A stretch of DNA of 64,000 nt from Agelas oroides (taxonomy: Eukaryota > Porifera > Demospongiae > Agelasida > Agelasidae), in NCBI GenBank assembly GCA_949130485.1, contig OX422195.1, positions 1,721,566 through 1,785,565 on the forward strand, in the 5' to 3' direction. The position numbers and the translations under genes were made by a program. Of this stretch, positions 47,170-60,035 are shown in pieces. The notes under the pieces were generated by a model. That model was not told where the DNA came from. It was given only the letters and a program-made list of their open reading frames with translations, and searched no databases. The stretch's first letter is position 1; each line of letters begins with the position of its first letter.

Positions 47170-49202
47170 ATGTCGACTAAGCCACCCCCGTACACCACCC
47201 TACCCAGTGAGCCCCCTCCAGCCTACGAAGAAGAACCTCCTGGCTACTCCCCTGGACCACCAGTAATTCAGCACACATCAGTAAGTTTAAGAAATTCTTA
47301 GTAAATGATGCCCCTGAATTTTATCATTATCCAAGTCGTTACTTGATGTATTTTGCTGAGAGAGCGAGAAATAAATCCACGGAAAAAATTCCGGGATCCA
47401 GCTTACTTCACACAATACACAATCAGACATATTTCATCCAGTCTGAGTACATAGAAGTTAACGCTATGGCACACCTACCCAGCGAATTACTGTCTTGGTC
47501 ACTAACAAGCATCAGGGAAATTGTGCCAAAAATTCCTTAAGGTTACGATCAACTAGTTGGAAACCTGTGAAATGCATACAGGCGCCAGTTGTTTACGTAA
47601 ACAATTATAATACTCAATAATTTATTGCGAAAGCTGTGCAAACGTGCATCCCCAAACTGACCGGGTGATGCTAGAGGCCTTGCCACATTTCGAAGGCAGA
47701 TTGCTTATCCTTGCGCCAAATATAAGGCAAGGAAAGTGTTTCTTCAGTGTTCTGGTGTGTTGTACAGGTAACGCAGTATATTTAATAGGGCGGCATGTAA
47801 AGAAATCGGACTTGAATTGTGAAGATTCTACGCTCTGAAGCTCATTTCTTACCCCTAAAGCAGGTAAATTCCTACAAAATGTTACTAAGAGTATACAACA
47901 TCGTGTAGCAGTGCAAGAAAAAATTTCAGGATCAAACTCTTTACAGTCGCCAAGTAATTTGGCGTAAAAGTGTTCAAGCAGTGCAGCTAATTGCTGGTTT
48001 GAATGTGTTGGAGAACAGAAGCTTTTGTCTCCAAATAATTATATTTCTTTCATGTGTTGTTGGACTGTAACTTGTTTGAGATAAATATCAGTTACGGGTT
48101 TGGAGATATTAAAGCGATAAATATACACTTCCAGCAGCCTCCTGTGCAGTTGATCATAGCCTTAATAGGGTCTGTATATCTCCATACCTAAATATTTACA
48201 TTATTTCCCCAAAGGAGACTTTATAAGAGGCTACTGTAATTACAAGTACAATAATGTAAAGGCTGGTACAGGAAGTCAGTACATGTAGCTTCCTGTAGGA
48301 GCATTCTTCCTTCCATATTTTTAGTCACATGCTACTCACACGCTCTCTGATGTAACTGAATATCACAGAAGGAATTCACTTATCCATCTTCACTTACCAA
48401 TTCCCCAAACAGTACTACTTTAAATGGAAAGTAATCTGCATGTAGTATACTGAGTTCAGTTATCGTAATTAGCTCCCGATAATACTCATGACAATAAGTG
48501 AATTCAGTATGCTATATATGCTAGGGTAAGAAGTCACTTATCTAAAACATGTTGAGTTCAGATACACTGTAACCAATTTGAATGCTTCGCCATGAATAAG
48601 CTCCTGGTATTATTGTGGTACAGTTGATACATGGTATACTTGTGCATAACATTGGGCCTTCTGAACCAGTAGATCTAGCCTTTTAAAGAACTGAGTACAA
48701 ATGAATCTCTTCGCTCTACATGTTGTGACGGCCTGTACCATCTGAGCATGAGCAACTGTAACTGAACGAGAGGCAAAAACAAACACGAAATGTTTAATAA
48801 TCAGATAATCTTCTCAGGGCTAGCTGCCATTAGTTAGGCATCCCAAATGTAACACAGCAAGCCATGCCAGGGCCTGGCTGACATCAACAGCCATTCGGTT
48901 ATTTAGTATCATACAGGCAGACCCACTCTGAAAGTGGGGGTAAGCACTGCGTCTCCCTCCTTCCTCCCTCACGTCCTCTCTTTTACAACAGGAGAATGTG
49001 GTGGTTATGACCCAGCCGGGATCTTCCTCTCAGATCAGTTTTAGACTGGAGAGAAGGGCTGCCGATAACTTCATTCTAACTCTGATAATGATGGTTGTGT
49101 GTGGAGTCCTGCTCAATGTGTTTGCCTTTGCCTGCCTTGTACCTGCACTGCTTTTGTCCATGAAGGCAAGTGTGTGTGTGTGTGTATGTGTGCTGTGAGT
49201 GA

Positions 49203-49265
<63 letters not shown>

Positions 49266-49489
49266 TGCTGTGAGTGAGTGCTCTGGGGAGATTTACCATA
49301 GAAATATGCTTTACACAACACATACACACGTAGGCAAGAGAAGCAAACAGCAGAGGAGACTATCAGGAAGCAAGAAAGAACGGACAGTACTCTCTGTGGC
49401 TCAACCTGACGGCCATGATCACTTACATTGCGCTCATGGTCATCGGTATCATTATTGGCTTGTTCCTTGCTATCAAAACCCCCAGCTAG
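47170..49489 (+). CDS. CD225/dispanin-type membrane protein 3
   Basis: Three coding exons (47170-47280, 48992-49165, 49334-49489) give 146 residues. The N-terminus MSTKPPPYTTLPSEPPPAYE has two PPxY motifs, with PPGY following, typical ligands of NEDD4-type WW domains. The CD225 part is the most canonical of the array: a hydrophobic segment (LTLIMMVVCGVLLNVFAFA), CLVPALLLSMK, then AREANSRGDYQEARKNGQYS, LWLN and a second hydrophobic segment ending in IKTPS. The intron between the segments has a GC donor (ATGAAG|GCAAGT) followed directly by a (GT)n run. Human relatives are IFITM, PRRT and TMEM233-type dispanins. Two segments, a short cytosolic loop and no signal peptide are predicted. Confidence 0.82.
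49170..49262. repeat. (GT)n microsatellite after a GC donor
   Basis: GT dinucleotides begin seven bases after the exon end at 49165 and continue with a short CTGTGAGTGAGTGA interruption to 49262. Confidence 0.9.
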
Positions 49490-52324
49490 CTTTGTAAATC
49501 AGCCAGAACATCTTGTATTGTTATTCTCATTTGTTAACTTTTGGTATCATGACTGAATTATTGATGTATAACTTATACATGTGCCAGTGTAATGACAGAT
49601 TCCTCCTTTGTATTCTCAGCCCATGCACTCCATCATGGTCTCTCTCCCTCTCCAGGTAGCTTCCCGGGGGGGGGGGGGGGGGGGGGGGGAGAGTAGATGG
49701 TGATATAAGCAGAAGCCTTTCATATGAAATCATGGCTTGGTCACACTGTCTCAATTCTAGAACATGAGTCATGTGATTGCCATGTGTGTATTAGTTTTTT
49801 CTAAAGTGGCCTCATTCCCAGACCACCACGCACTCAGCTTTACATAGCGAGAAAGAGCCTATGAAGCCAATCACTTATGCTCTGGTGTGTACATGGCTAC
49901 AAAGGAGTAAACCAGGCCAATTGCATGTTTTAATATGCTAGTTTGCTTGGCTAGTGTTGAATGACAGTGATCCTTCTCCAAAGTGACCTGATTGAGCCTC
50001 AAGTACCGGCTGCACAGAGATGATCTAGCATACATATACATAGATCAACCTTTGGCCCTCATCCAACAATGCATGCTGGTAGCTATGTCAGCAGGGCAGT
50101 TATGCACATGTTGTAAAACAAAGTTGGGGAAATAGTGAATGCATACCTTTCCATATATAGAGTGTGACACCATATTAACCTTAGCTATATACAATGTGTA
50201 TGTAGGCATGGTACAACAATGATCTATAAGCAGATCATGGTCAAAATTAATGCACTGATGTGCTCTGGAGGACTCTATATGATGTGTGTCAAGGTCCCCA
50301 TCATTATAGATCCCATACTGGCATCCATTGTGAAGTACATTGCTATTCCTGGTGCCCACTACTGTAAGAGCTTCAGTAGCCAAGGCTTTCTTTCAGAACA
50401 CTACTTGCAATGCAGTGGCTGGCATTGTGCTGGTGGTTGCATACTCCATCATTTGGCTATAGTATGCATCAGGTATATGTAATCAAAAATTGTAGCAATG
50501 GCTTTATTGTATTGCCTGCTACTATAGTGAAGAGTGTGTGTGTAGGATAGCAGCTACAACTGTTCCGGTGGGACAAAGGCTAATATGCAAGTTTGCATGA
50601 CTCACTATGTAAACACACAATTATCCTTTTAAGGAATTACCGTTTTGTCATGCAGGTGGTACCTATACCACTAACAATCCACTAATGTAGCTGTTTGGAA
50701 AACTATCCATGCATGTAATCATTCATCAATGCCAAGTCTATACCAATGACAAACAATGGATAGAAGGTAGCTATGGCAGTTACAAAAGTACACCAGTCTC
50801 TCTACATGGCTTCAATTACCACCTATTAGCACCCCTCTTCTACATTGCAATACCAAGTAAGCTTCACTTCACTCTATATACACCCAATGACTATGCTTAA
50901 TGTTAGAAGCTGGATTGTGCACCAAACTCCAATCCCCTGTTCCCTGTTCCACTTTTGTCCTCTAGCCAGGCTTCCACACCATGTGTAGTTAGTGGGTTTC
51001 TCTTAGTTAAAGTTTATGCCCTTGCTGCTTGCTCACCATGCACCTGGAAGTGTGTGCCTCTAGTGGATCTGCTCAACGGTCTTCTGCCCAGCCAGTCAAC
51101 ATTACAGCACTCTAGCCATATGTAGAAGTTGGCTGTCTATCTCGCCTCTACGTGTTATATACTACCAATTAGCACCCAAGTAGTCATTCTGAGTAAACAC
51201 AATATCAATTAGACATACACTGTCAAGTCAAGTAGCTTTACTTAGAAACATCTTGGCTACCTACACTTTTGTCTCACGACAACAGTTTGAGCTTCTGACT
51301 ATCACAACATCCTTATGACAAGATGTTCCTCTGTGAACAAGGAGCTTCATGCACACTGATATACTACAACTCATACATCCAGTCATGTACATGTACGCCA
51401 ACCACCCTGTTTAGTACCGGTAGTAGCAAGATGATACAAAGGCAGCCAACTTGCTGGGCAGAAGATGGCCATGCTACTGTTGTATGCATCTATATCTAGA
51501 AAATAAGAACACCACACAAAATGTTACTGAGAGACATCAGTCGGTGTTGTAAAGAAGCGCCATTGCCATCAAAAGTGCTGTGGAGGCATGGGATGTACTG
51601 TAGTGCAGCAAACCTGTAGCGAAGTGCGTACTTCACTTAAGTATCAAAGTGACTTGTAGCTCAGTGTGGCTGTGCTGTATCGGTATTCTGCTACCAGAAA
51701 GTTATAGCTAATGAACCTAGCTAGTTAACAGTGTACCTACCTTAGTTATTATACAAGGCTCCATAGCTGCAAGTCGGGATGAAGTTTGTGTGGTCACTGA
51801 AGTGTCATAACTCAGGTCAACAGTGGTTGAAAAAAATTTGCACATTCTCATCTTTAGCAAATGTAAGTACCTTCATGTTAACATAGCTAGTTTGGCCACT
51901 GTAAAATCCTGTGTCACCATAGGTCCCATTTCGTGATGGCAAATGTTTGGCCCTGTATAGTCTCCATGGATACCTCTCAGGCTTAGTGCTTTAACTGAAG
52001 ATACTTCAATGATAACTGTATCTAGCTGTGGTGTCAAACTTCAGTAAGTCCTCTCAGGCTTGGAAAGAAAGGCTAAAACATTGGACAAACACATGCACTT
52101 TTGTGGCTTTTCATTCATTCATTCATTCATTCATTGCTATCATTTTTTTCTTTCCACTTGGGATGTAATTATTTATAATAATTTTGCATATATAGAGCAT
52201 GGATACACAAATAGCATGATGCTAATACAAGTGTGGACCCAACGTTACAATTATAGTACATATATTTACATGTGGGGGTGTGCAGTAAGTAATATTATAC
52301 TAGGTATGGTATAGGTAGTTACCT
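49490..52324. other. Gene-poor stretch in the CD225 array
   Basis: No confident gene was found. There is a G run of about 22 at 49668-49689 and a decayed fold-back end near 49808-49860. A possible remnant of a CD225 last exon at 50370-50462 is listed separately. A (CATT)n run lies at 52107-52134. Confidence 0.4.
50370..50462 (+). pseudogene. Possible relic of a CD225 last exon
   Basis: After an AG at 50369-50370, a frame reads ASVAKAFFQNTTCNAVAGIV, then a hydrophobic run (LVVAYSIIWL) and a stop. The A-K-x(6)-C-N spacing before a hydrophobic helix resembles the last exons of CD225 genes 2-4. No first-membrane-segment exon was found upstream. It could be chance. Confidence 0.2.
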
Positions 52325-53450
52325 ATTTTAAGATAGGATGTTTCTGAAGTGAACGGATAGTTTACTCTTGAAGTGTTCGGCATCAGAGGAGTCAATAATA
52401 TCATGTGGAAGTGCATTCCAGTGGCGAAGAGTGTCACAAAAGAATGAATAGTAAAATTCATTGGTCTTAGCAAATGGAACTTTCAAGGTGAGACTGTGAG
52501 ATCGGGAGTAGTGGTGGTACTCTCTTATTTCGATAGGTGTGTTGTGTGGCAGACTGTATACTCCTTTAACAATATTAAATAGAAAACTTAGACGTAAAAA
52601 TAACCTTTTGGACAGACTTGGAATGTTATTCGTGGAGAGCAAGGTATGGTAGTTGGTGTCCCAATTCCTAAAACATACATGCAATGCAATTTTCTGAACA
52701 GATTCAAGAGTGTCAATTTGGCCCTTTTGATGAGGAGACCAGACAGTGGCAGTGTACTCTAATTCAGGTCTAATACAGGAAAGATATATCACTGCAAAAA
52801 CAAGTTGGTTGTTTTAACCACAGAGTGGTTACCCTGGTTACAGACAAATTGGAGAGCCAGTGATTATGAGAGTTGGTATGGAAGACTGATTGCATAAGGA
52901 TTTACCCAAGATGCAACTACCCAGTTCCTCTTACAACCACAATACACTGACAACCCTCAGAACATCTGTGAATGAGTCATACAAATGCACTTCAAAGTTG
53001 CAGTAAGGACCTTTCATGCTCCTAATGCAAGCAGGTGATTCCCGCACAGATGTTCTGAGGGTTGTCAGTGTATTGTGGTTGTATGCTAAATTGGGCAGCT
53101 ACATCTTGGGTTGCCTTATGCAATTAGTCCTCTATACCAAAGCAAACCTCTCATAACCACTGTCTCTCCAGTTTGTCTGCAACCAGTAGTGGTGGTAACC
53201 ACTGTGTGGTTAAAACAACCAACTTGTTTTTGCAGTGATATATCGAGTTTCAGCATTGTGGCATTGTTGGCATTTTTGTAGCATTTGCGATAGAGGATGC
53301 CCACCTTTTGCCTAGCTTTGCGACACACTTCTGAGATATGTTTGCTCCAAGAAAGGTTGGATGTTATCCAGACTCCAAGGTGTTTGTTGCACTCCTCACG
53401 CCGGGCTGGGTCGATCACGAGTGGCAGGTGATGATGATGAGTTTACTAGC
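52325..53450 (-). mobile_element. 5'-truncated LINE (CR1/L2-like reverse transcriptase C-terminus) with nested insertion
   Basis: On the minus strand, 53418-53245 encodes a reverse-transcriptase thumb-like segment (KHLGVWITSNLSWSKHI, CRKARQKVGILYRKCYK) and 52792-52328 continues with IRPELEYTATVWSPHQKGQI, LESVQKIALHVC and LRHWNALPHDIIDSSDAEHF, typical of the C-terminal end of CR1/L2/Jockey-clade ORF2. The two parts are separated by a 446-bp inverted-repeat element flanked by an 8-bp duplication. Reading across the junction needs a one-base shift, so the copy is dead. The upstream catalytic domains are missing. Confidence 0.8.
52791..53236. mobile_element. Non-autonomous DNA transposon, 446 bp, 8-bp target duplication
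   Basis: The ends ACTGCAAAAACAAGTTGGTT and AACCAACTTGTTTTTGCAGT are perfect inverted repeats for about 30 bp (continuing GTTTTAACCAC). The element is flanked on both sides by GATATATC (52783-52790 and 53237-53244). An internal inverted pair contains GACAACCCTCAGAACATCTG. An 8-bp duplication fits hAT-like elements. Related ends (CACTGTAAAAA / TTTTTGCAGTG) bound the element at 59193-59603. Confidence 0.85.
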
Positions 53451-53581
53451 AAAGCGTCCCGGGATAACCAAGAATCTAGTGTACTCGTATACCCTACACG
53501 TGGAAATTTTCGCGGAGATAATTTGCGAAAGTTCGATATTTTCCCGCGATTACGCGGTGTGCGCGCTCTGGCCCCATACAG

Positions 53582-53904
53582 TAGTCTCGTGCCCAGACCC
53601 AACCCTCTCACGAGGAAAGGGTCTGGTGTCACAAGCCTGAATCCTTGGGCTTGCGGAAGTGTTGAAGCCTTGTAATTGTTAGTGTAGAATTACAAATTGC
53701 TCAGTGTTGGATAATGAATCTCATAACACGCTTTGAGCGGTACGATTGAAGTACTAGTTCTTGCTTCCGCATTATTCCAATAAACGCTGCTCTGCGATTT
53801 GATTGGCCGCTCCACGCTTCTGGAGCTAGCCCAAGGATTTGGACTTGTGACACCAGACCCCTTCTCCTCGCGCGTGAGCTGGGTGGGGTCTGGGCACGAG
53901 ACTA
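53582..53904. mobile_element. Fold-back element with TAGTCTCGTGCCCAGACCC ends, 323 bp
   Basis: The left arm TAGTCTCGTGCCCAGACCCA is answered by GGGGTCTGGGCACGAGACTA. A second pair, GGTCTGGTGTCACAAGCC and TTGTGACACCAGACCCC, lies inside. The unique centre carries the sequence around 53680-53800. Confidence 0.7.
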
Positions 53905-54157
53905 CCATACAGTAACGCATGCAACACACGCATTTTAATTTCGCGGGCAGACAACCACGGGGGTTCATCTACCGCGAAAAGTATACAGTGAATTTTCAGA
54001 TCGCTTCTAATTCTCACGCACTTTTCCGGGGGAGTATGCCCCGGCCCCCCCGTAACGTAGGATGTGCATGGGCCCCCTCTGTTTATCTACCCTAGAATCG
54101 CCAGTGCGCCTTCAACTCGTACTAATCCTGACTGTGTCTCAACTAGATCGACAAAAC

Positions 54158-57100
54158 ATGACAGGTAAGCTAGTCTATGAAGCATCACTATAATTTGTAA
54201 GTACTAGTCGGGCCGGGGACGTCCGCCGGCTTAGTCTTGCGAAGCCACTGACTCACTCGCATGACTCTGTCATGGCCGGAGCTTCGCTTGTATGTATCGC
54301 ATGTACCGCGTGTACCGTACCGTTTATATATAGTGCATGGCAGTTTATACTGAATAGGTACTTGCGTAGCGCCGTTGAAGCGCGGTTCCCCATAGTCTGG
54401 CGCAGTACCAGGTTCCCGTCCCCCAGCTTTCAATTACCGTTGTAAAATTTGAGGCATAAAACACACATCTAGCTATAGATGTTGTGTATGATTAGCAGAT
54501 AGACAGCACACTCTATCAGAGCAGCTCTTTATGTTGTATGAAGGGATAGCATGAATGAATGCTCATATATTAATATTATTATGCGCAAATGTAAAAAGTT
54601 TATACACTTGTAAACTGTGCCACTCCATTGTGTTTCTTGTAGAGTTGCAGCCGCCGTATGATTACAGCCGTGGGTACAAGCCTGTCCCCCAATATCCACC
54701 AGAACAGCGAGGCTACGCACCTGCTCCTCCTGTCTTATCACAGCAATCCAACTCAGTGAGGCCACACTTACATTCTATATTTTGACATTTTCCCTGGGCA
54801 TGCCCTCAAAAAAGAAATAAAATTCTACTGGCTCAACCACCTGTACCACTTGTTATGGCAGACAGGAAACCATATCCCAAAGCAAAAATACTAATTCAGC
54901 TAAAAAACACACAACAAAACCATGTTGGTCTTATATGGTTAACATGTTGATGTGAGATCAGATTTTCCTAATAGGGCTTTGTTATTCATTTGCCCAGTCA
55001 GTTGTAATATTGCATGGCTGCCTGAATGTAGATGTTGTTCACCTGTGCAAGCTCCTACTTAAGCAATTCATATTGAAGCTAGCAGAGACATAATTGGGCC
55101 GAGCCTGAGCGAGCCCCACACTAGCGTGACTGCATTGCGCACGTGTGTGTGTATCTATCTATGCTTGCTTAAATGAGTGCATTTAAATATTTCACGGAGA
55201 TCGAGGAGAGACGAGGCTAACTGTGTCAGAGTGCAGCGTCGGTGACCCGGAGCGAAGACGACTGAAGTTGAAGCACACGTGGCAACTTCTGGTTGGCTGC
55301 CAGAATGTAGATGTTCACCTGTGCAAGCTCCTACTTAAGCAGTTCATATTGAAGCTGGCAGAGACCTTGGCAAATAATACCAGCATAATTTCATATAATA
55401 TATAGTACAGGTAGCATAGGAGCATATCCAGCATAATGTTTTCAGTAGTATACCGTTCTGTTCATACCCTCCATTGGGACTTTTTGATATCCACAAGACT
55501 CCACATCACAAAAAGACTAAGGCATTTTCAGCCTCACTTGCTATTTTCTGCTTTGGATCCAAAGAGCGGAGGTTAATTACCATTGGGTATTTGAGCGTAT
55601 TATGAGCATGCTCAAGAGCATAATAATTGCATTCAAGTAAGTGCTGGCATACCATAGTGAAGGAAGTTTTGAGCATAACTCGTCTGTGAGTTTGTCTTGT
55701 TCCTGGTGCAGAGGGGGAGAGCAAGGGTTGTCTATTCATCAACAGCAACCGCTGAGGATGAATACTGGCTCCATAAAACACCCCGAAAATGAAAGATGCT
55801 ATAAGTATTCATTAGAAAGCTGTCTGAGAGGTTAGATCTATGATTAGGTAGGTATCTTATTACCGTGTTACAGCTGCTTACTACTACATGCATGTACTTA
55901 TTGCTGTTCAGCCATGCATAAAGTATGCGCCATTGAGCTATTCTGCAATTCCCAATTTTCCACAATATAAAAACAAATATTTTGGGAGCAAGCGCGAGCG
56001 AGCCCCACACTTTTTGTGGTGAAAACGGAAAATTGTTTATATGTAATAGTTAATGCATGGTAGTCTGAGATTTATGGTCAATAACTACCCGACTCTGAGG
56101 GCAGAGCCTGAGGACAAGGGTGGATAATGTAATCCCAGACTAACATGTTTTATGTGTTATACTCTCCAGCTAATTGTTCCTTGTTGTTATTAGTAGGCAT
56201 AACTACAGTTTACACTGTAAACAAGCTAGTTTTATAGGAAACAACCTTTTGTAGTGTATGAAACAGAATCTACAACTTCCTGTTAGTATATGGAAAACAA
56301 CACCCACCTGTTACTATAGAAATGTGGGTGAAGTGGAGAATATATATTTGTTTGTATATATGGTATGTACGTATTCTGCCATACATTCTGCCCTATTTGT
56401 GTACAATGCAATATTTCCACATTACATGTTATGGCTGGGCTAGCCACCTTTGCTCAAGACTAAAATTCAGTATAGAATGAAGTGAACAGGACAGAAAGGC
56501 TGAACAGTGGAAATCAAAGCAACAGGGACTCAAAAGTGCTGAAGAAAGGGAAGCACAATAGTGAGACAGAGAATTATGAACTTGATGTCTATTGTGGTCT
56601 GCCACCAGCGGGAATGTTCAGTGTGGAGAGTAGTTAGCTTGTGAGACTCCAAACCAGAGAGAGGCCTGCCTCTAACTAGTAAACCTTACTGAACAATAGA
56701 GAAGAGCCTCTGAAACTCCATACCACAACTGCAGCAAGTGTGCCCAGGAAAAGGGGACTGATGGCCACATTGTCCACATATACAAAAGAAAGGCCTGACT
56801 GTAGACCCCATAGCCAAGAATCCTGACTCCAACCTGAATGTGCTCAGCAATGATTCACTAGACATTTGCAGCAGTACCATTTCACGCTAATGACACTGAG
56901 TGTCGTGTATGATGCAACCAAGATGAACACATGCCCAAGCTATACTTCTCCATGAATACCTGTGTACATTTGATACTCTAGCCTCTTGCTCAGGCATTAC
57001 CCGTCTCAAGCTTTACAGACAAAACTGTTGGAAGCGGGGAGGACCTGGGAATGAGGCTAGTGTTATGTGAAACACTATTTCATGCGACTCGCTCATGCTT

Positions 57101-58770
57101 GCCCCACAATGCACTGCATTCACCTAGTAGTGCTACTTTGCTAAAAAGGCTGTATCACAAAGCTTGTGCTTCAGCCTCAGGAGCCAGATATGGTTTTATC
57201 CATCATGCGTAGCAAGGCAAGCCTTCACCTGTTTATGCTCGTGCATTGTTAGCCTGTAGCACACTCAATACACATGGCAATGACTTTAAATATAGGTATA
57301 TGGAATGTGTGATGTCATGTAAGTGTGGAAATTCCTTCTGTATTCGCTGTGAGAGGTAAGGGTGATGCAGCTGCACATTACATATGCTCCTCTGCCTGCA
57401 CATAGCTATTCATATTGTGCTCACATAATGTGCACCTATTGCACATACAGCTGTATGTATGTGCAATACTGGCGTGCAGCTTCTTCTAGCATTATACATG
57501 GAATTAATGTATTCAAACTTGTTTTCTTGTTAACCTTCTGCAGAATGTTGTGGTGGTGAACCAGCCCTCGGCACCTCCACAGGCAGTCCATGTGGTCCAT
57601 AATCGTGCCAATAACCACATGGCTCTCACCTTGGTGATGATGGTTCTCTGCTTCCTACATGGCAATCTGCCAGCATTCATCTGCCTCATCCCCGCCCTCT
57701 GCTTTGCAGTGGTTGTAAGTAGACATAATAAAAACCACAAGAATGTAAACAAGCAACAAGCAACAATAAGCAAAGTGAATGGCAGGAAAGATGGTTCAAT
57801 TAGCTGGTCTGGCTTAGTGAATTTGAGAACTGGAAAGTTTCACCAAAGCACTAGGTTTACGAATGCTTTTAAAATTCTCTTAGGCCACACAAAGTTATTT
57901 TCTTGTTTCTGGATGATGAAGCCACTGAGTGCAGGTTGTGTAAAACACTGGTTGCATGCTGAATACTGATTACGTAAGCCAGGTACGTAACTCAGTGAAA
58001 ATTGACCCGTACACATACCAGAACCAACTTATTGTTACTGGACATCTACTGAACATTCCTTGGTCGTGCATGATTTCATGATTTGAAATATGCTCCTGTT
58101 TATAGTTAGACCGCTCAGGTTCTGAGCGGTTCATTTTGTCTCTGGGAAATGGTCCAATTCTTTGGGAGTCAAAATTTGCAGGAGAACCAATTCTGGGAGT
58201 CCATTTTACCATGACAGTCCCCTACCTCTAGTGAAGACTACCTTTGACTACTAGTGGAAATGTAGAACATTGTGGGGCGAGGCTACCAGGCCCCTCCCCC
58301 CCTCCCCCCCCCCCCCCCCCCCCCCCCAGGAGAGGCCTGGTACTGTATGTAGCTACATGATATTATAGAGAAAATCCACCATTCAACTCACTAGTGTGGA
58401 GATCCCCCAACTACTTAGTAATTAGGCTACTTGCCCAGGTGTATATTTAATGAATGGATCTTTCTAACTATAGGAAGATGCTTTATACTGTTATCTCCTG
58501 CAGGCTTCTGATCACAATGATGCTGGAGACTATGAGAGGGCCAGGAGCTGTGGCAATGCTGCCCTCGGCTGCAACCTCTGTGTGTTCATCTACTATGTTC
58601 TGCTGATACTTGCTGGTGTTGCGATGGTCATTGTCTACTTCACTGTGGGGTTTGCCTGGCTGACTGGCACGGCTAACACCATTGCAGGGGACATAGCGGG
58701 AGTAACTATCCCACCTGTTACTCTCCCCCAAAGTAACTGCATCATTATAAATGGGCAGCGGTATTGCTAA
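54158..58770 (+). CDS. CD225/dispanin-type membrane protein 4
   Basis: Exons are inferred at 54158-54164 (ATG ACA G, 7 bp), 54643-54755, 57544-57714 and 58504-58770, giving 185 residues. The N-terminus MTELQPPYDYSRGYKPVPQY is Tyr/Pro-rich with a PPYDY site. The CD225 part reads MALTLVMMVLCFLHGNLPAF, ICLIPALCFAVV, then ASDHNDAGDYERARSCGNAA, LGCN and a second hydrophobic segment (VLLILAGVAMVIVYFTVGF). Unlike genes 1-3 it has a C-terminal extension after the second segment, ending SNCIIINGQRYC, with two cysteines and an N-terminal-like polar tail. The intron between the two membrane segments has an ordinary GT donor (GTT|GTAAGT). It is nearly identical in exon 3 to gene 5. Confidence 0.75.
56465..56885 (-). 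other. Zinc-ribbon-like ORF in an intron of CD225 gene 4
   Basis: The minus strand of 56880-56686 encodes a short frame with CGQCGHQSPFPGHTCCSCG, a C-x2-C...C-x2-C arrangement like small zinc ribbons. No flanking exon or family could be assigned. It may be a transposon-derived fragment or chance. Confidence 0.2.
56980..57061. mobile_element. Fold-back mini-element
   Basis: TAGCCTCTTGCTCAGGCATT pairs imperfectly with AGGACCTGGGAATGAGGCTAG, within intron 2 of CD225 gene 4. Confidence 0.5.
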
Positions 58771-60035
58771 ACTCTGCTGGCTCAACTAATGCATACTGAT
58801 TTAACTTCAAAGCAGTAGCTAGTTGTGATTTTAGTTTGACATTATAAGCAAAACTTTGATTTGTCAGTTGATAACCTTGTAAGTGAACATGTACTTGCTA
58901 GTGATACTTGCTGCATTTTGCACTACATGACATGAGCCTTGTAAACTTCCCCTCATTAAATTGTGCATGATGTGAAACGAAACTTTGAAATTAAATGACC
59001 AGCGATGAGTAGTGACCTGGGAACAGTTGAGTACAAACTATGTTTTCAACTTGTACCATCCCTTCCAATAATGTCATGTATAACCATCATTTAATCAGGC
59101 ATACGCTCACTATAACGTCACATGGGCAACCCTACCCTTGGGCTAAGTCATTATATCAGTACGCAATTTTTGGAATAATGCATGCTATATATCACTGTAA
59201 AAATGTTTAGGTTACTTCAACCACATTTTGGTTACCTTAGTTGCATTGTGAGTGACACGTAAAGTTCAAGGAATGCTTGCAATTTGAACCAGAGTGCAGT
59301 TGAGAAGATTCCCTCTTTTGTTAATTAGTACGTACTTCTCCTTTCAGAAAGCCAATAAATCACCATTTCTGGTGGGGTTTGTTGTTTTTATGATCTTACA
59401 CATCTGCCCCTGGAGGAGTTCCTTGCATGGTTGTGGTAGCTAGTATTGTATGAATGTAGCCAAATAGGTCTTCTGAAAAAAAAGAGACGAGTTCCTCAAT
59501 GAACCTTCAAGAAAACCTATTTGGTAGCATTCCTTGGTCACTGATGCAACTGAGACAACCTAAAAATGTGGTTGAAGTAGCTAACCCAAGTGTTTTTGCA
59601 GTGTAGTATTTTGCTCCAAAATGTCATCATTGTGATGTTAAAGGGGTTAGACTGTGTGATGCTTAATGTAGTAAGCATGTACATTCAATTACCATTGGAA
59701 CATGCATGATGTTAGTGGGAGAGAAGGGGGAAGGAGGGGGTCACAATTAGTTTGATGGTACATAGATGCCCTCTTACTTGTTTGGTCATTGATCATCAAC
59801 CTTGTTTATCTCATAATATTGCTATAAGCATGGAGGAAGTATGAGTATAACAGTGAGCATAATTATAACAGGGTGAAACCAGAGAAATAATAGAAATTTT
59901 TGTTCCACACAAAATTTAGTCTCGAACCCAGACCCGCCCTATAGCCTACGAGACTGCACAAAATTATGACGTTATTTTAGAGAAAAAACGTTGACGCCAA
60001 CACAGCCGCGCCGCAAATCGAGCAGCATCAGAGTC
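58771..60035. other. Intergenic region between CD225 genes 4 and 5, mostly a DNA transposon
   Basis: An inverted-repeat element fills 59193-59603. A partial fold-back (TAGTCTCGAACCCAGACCC, then CTACGAGACT) lies at 59919-59956, about 80 bp before the gene 5 start. No further exon was found. Confidence 0.5.
59193..59603. mobile_element. DNA transposon relic, 411 bp
   Basis: The left end CACTGTAAAAATGTTTAGGT, followed by TACTTCAACCACATTTTGG, is mirrored by CCTAAAAATGTGGTTGAAGT and a TTTTTGCAGTG end. Decayed relatives occur at about 61380-61650 and 63181-63450 (shared TTACTTCAACCA, AAAGTTCAAG and TATTTGGTAGCATT blocks) inside and after gene 5. Confidence 0.6.
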
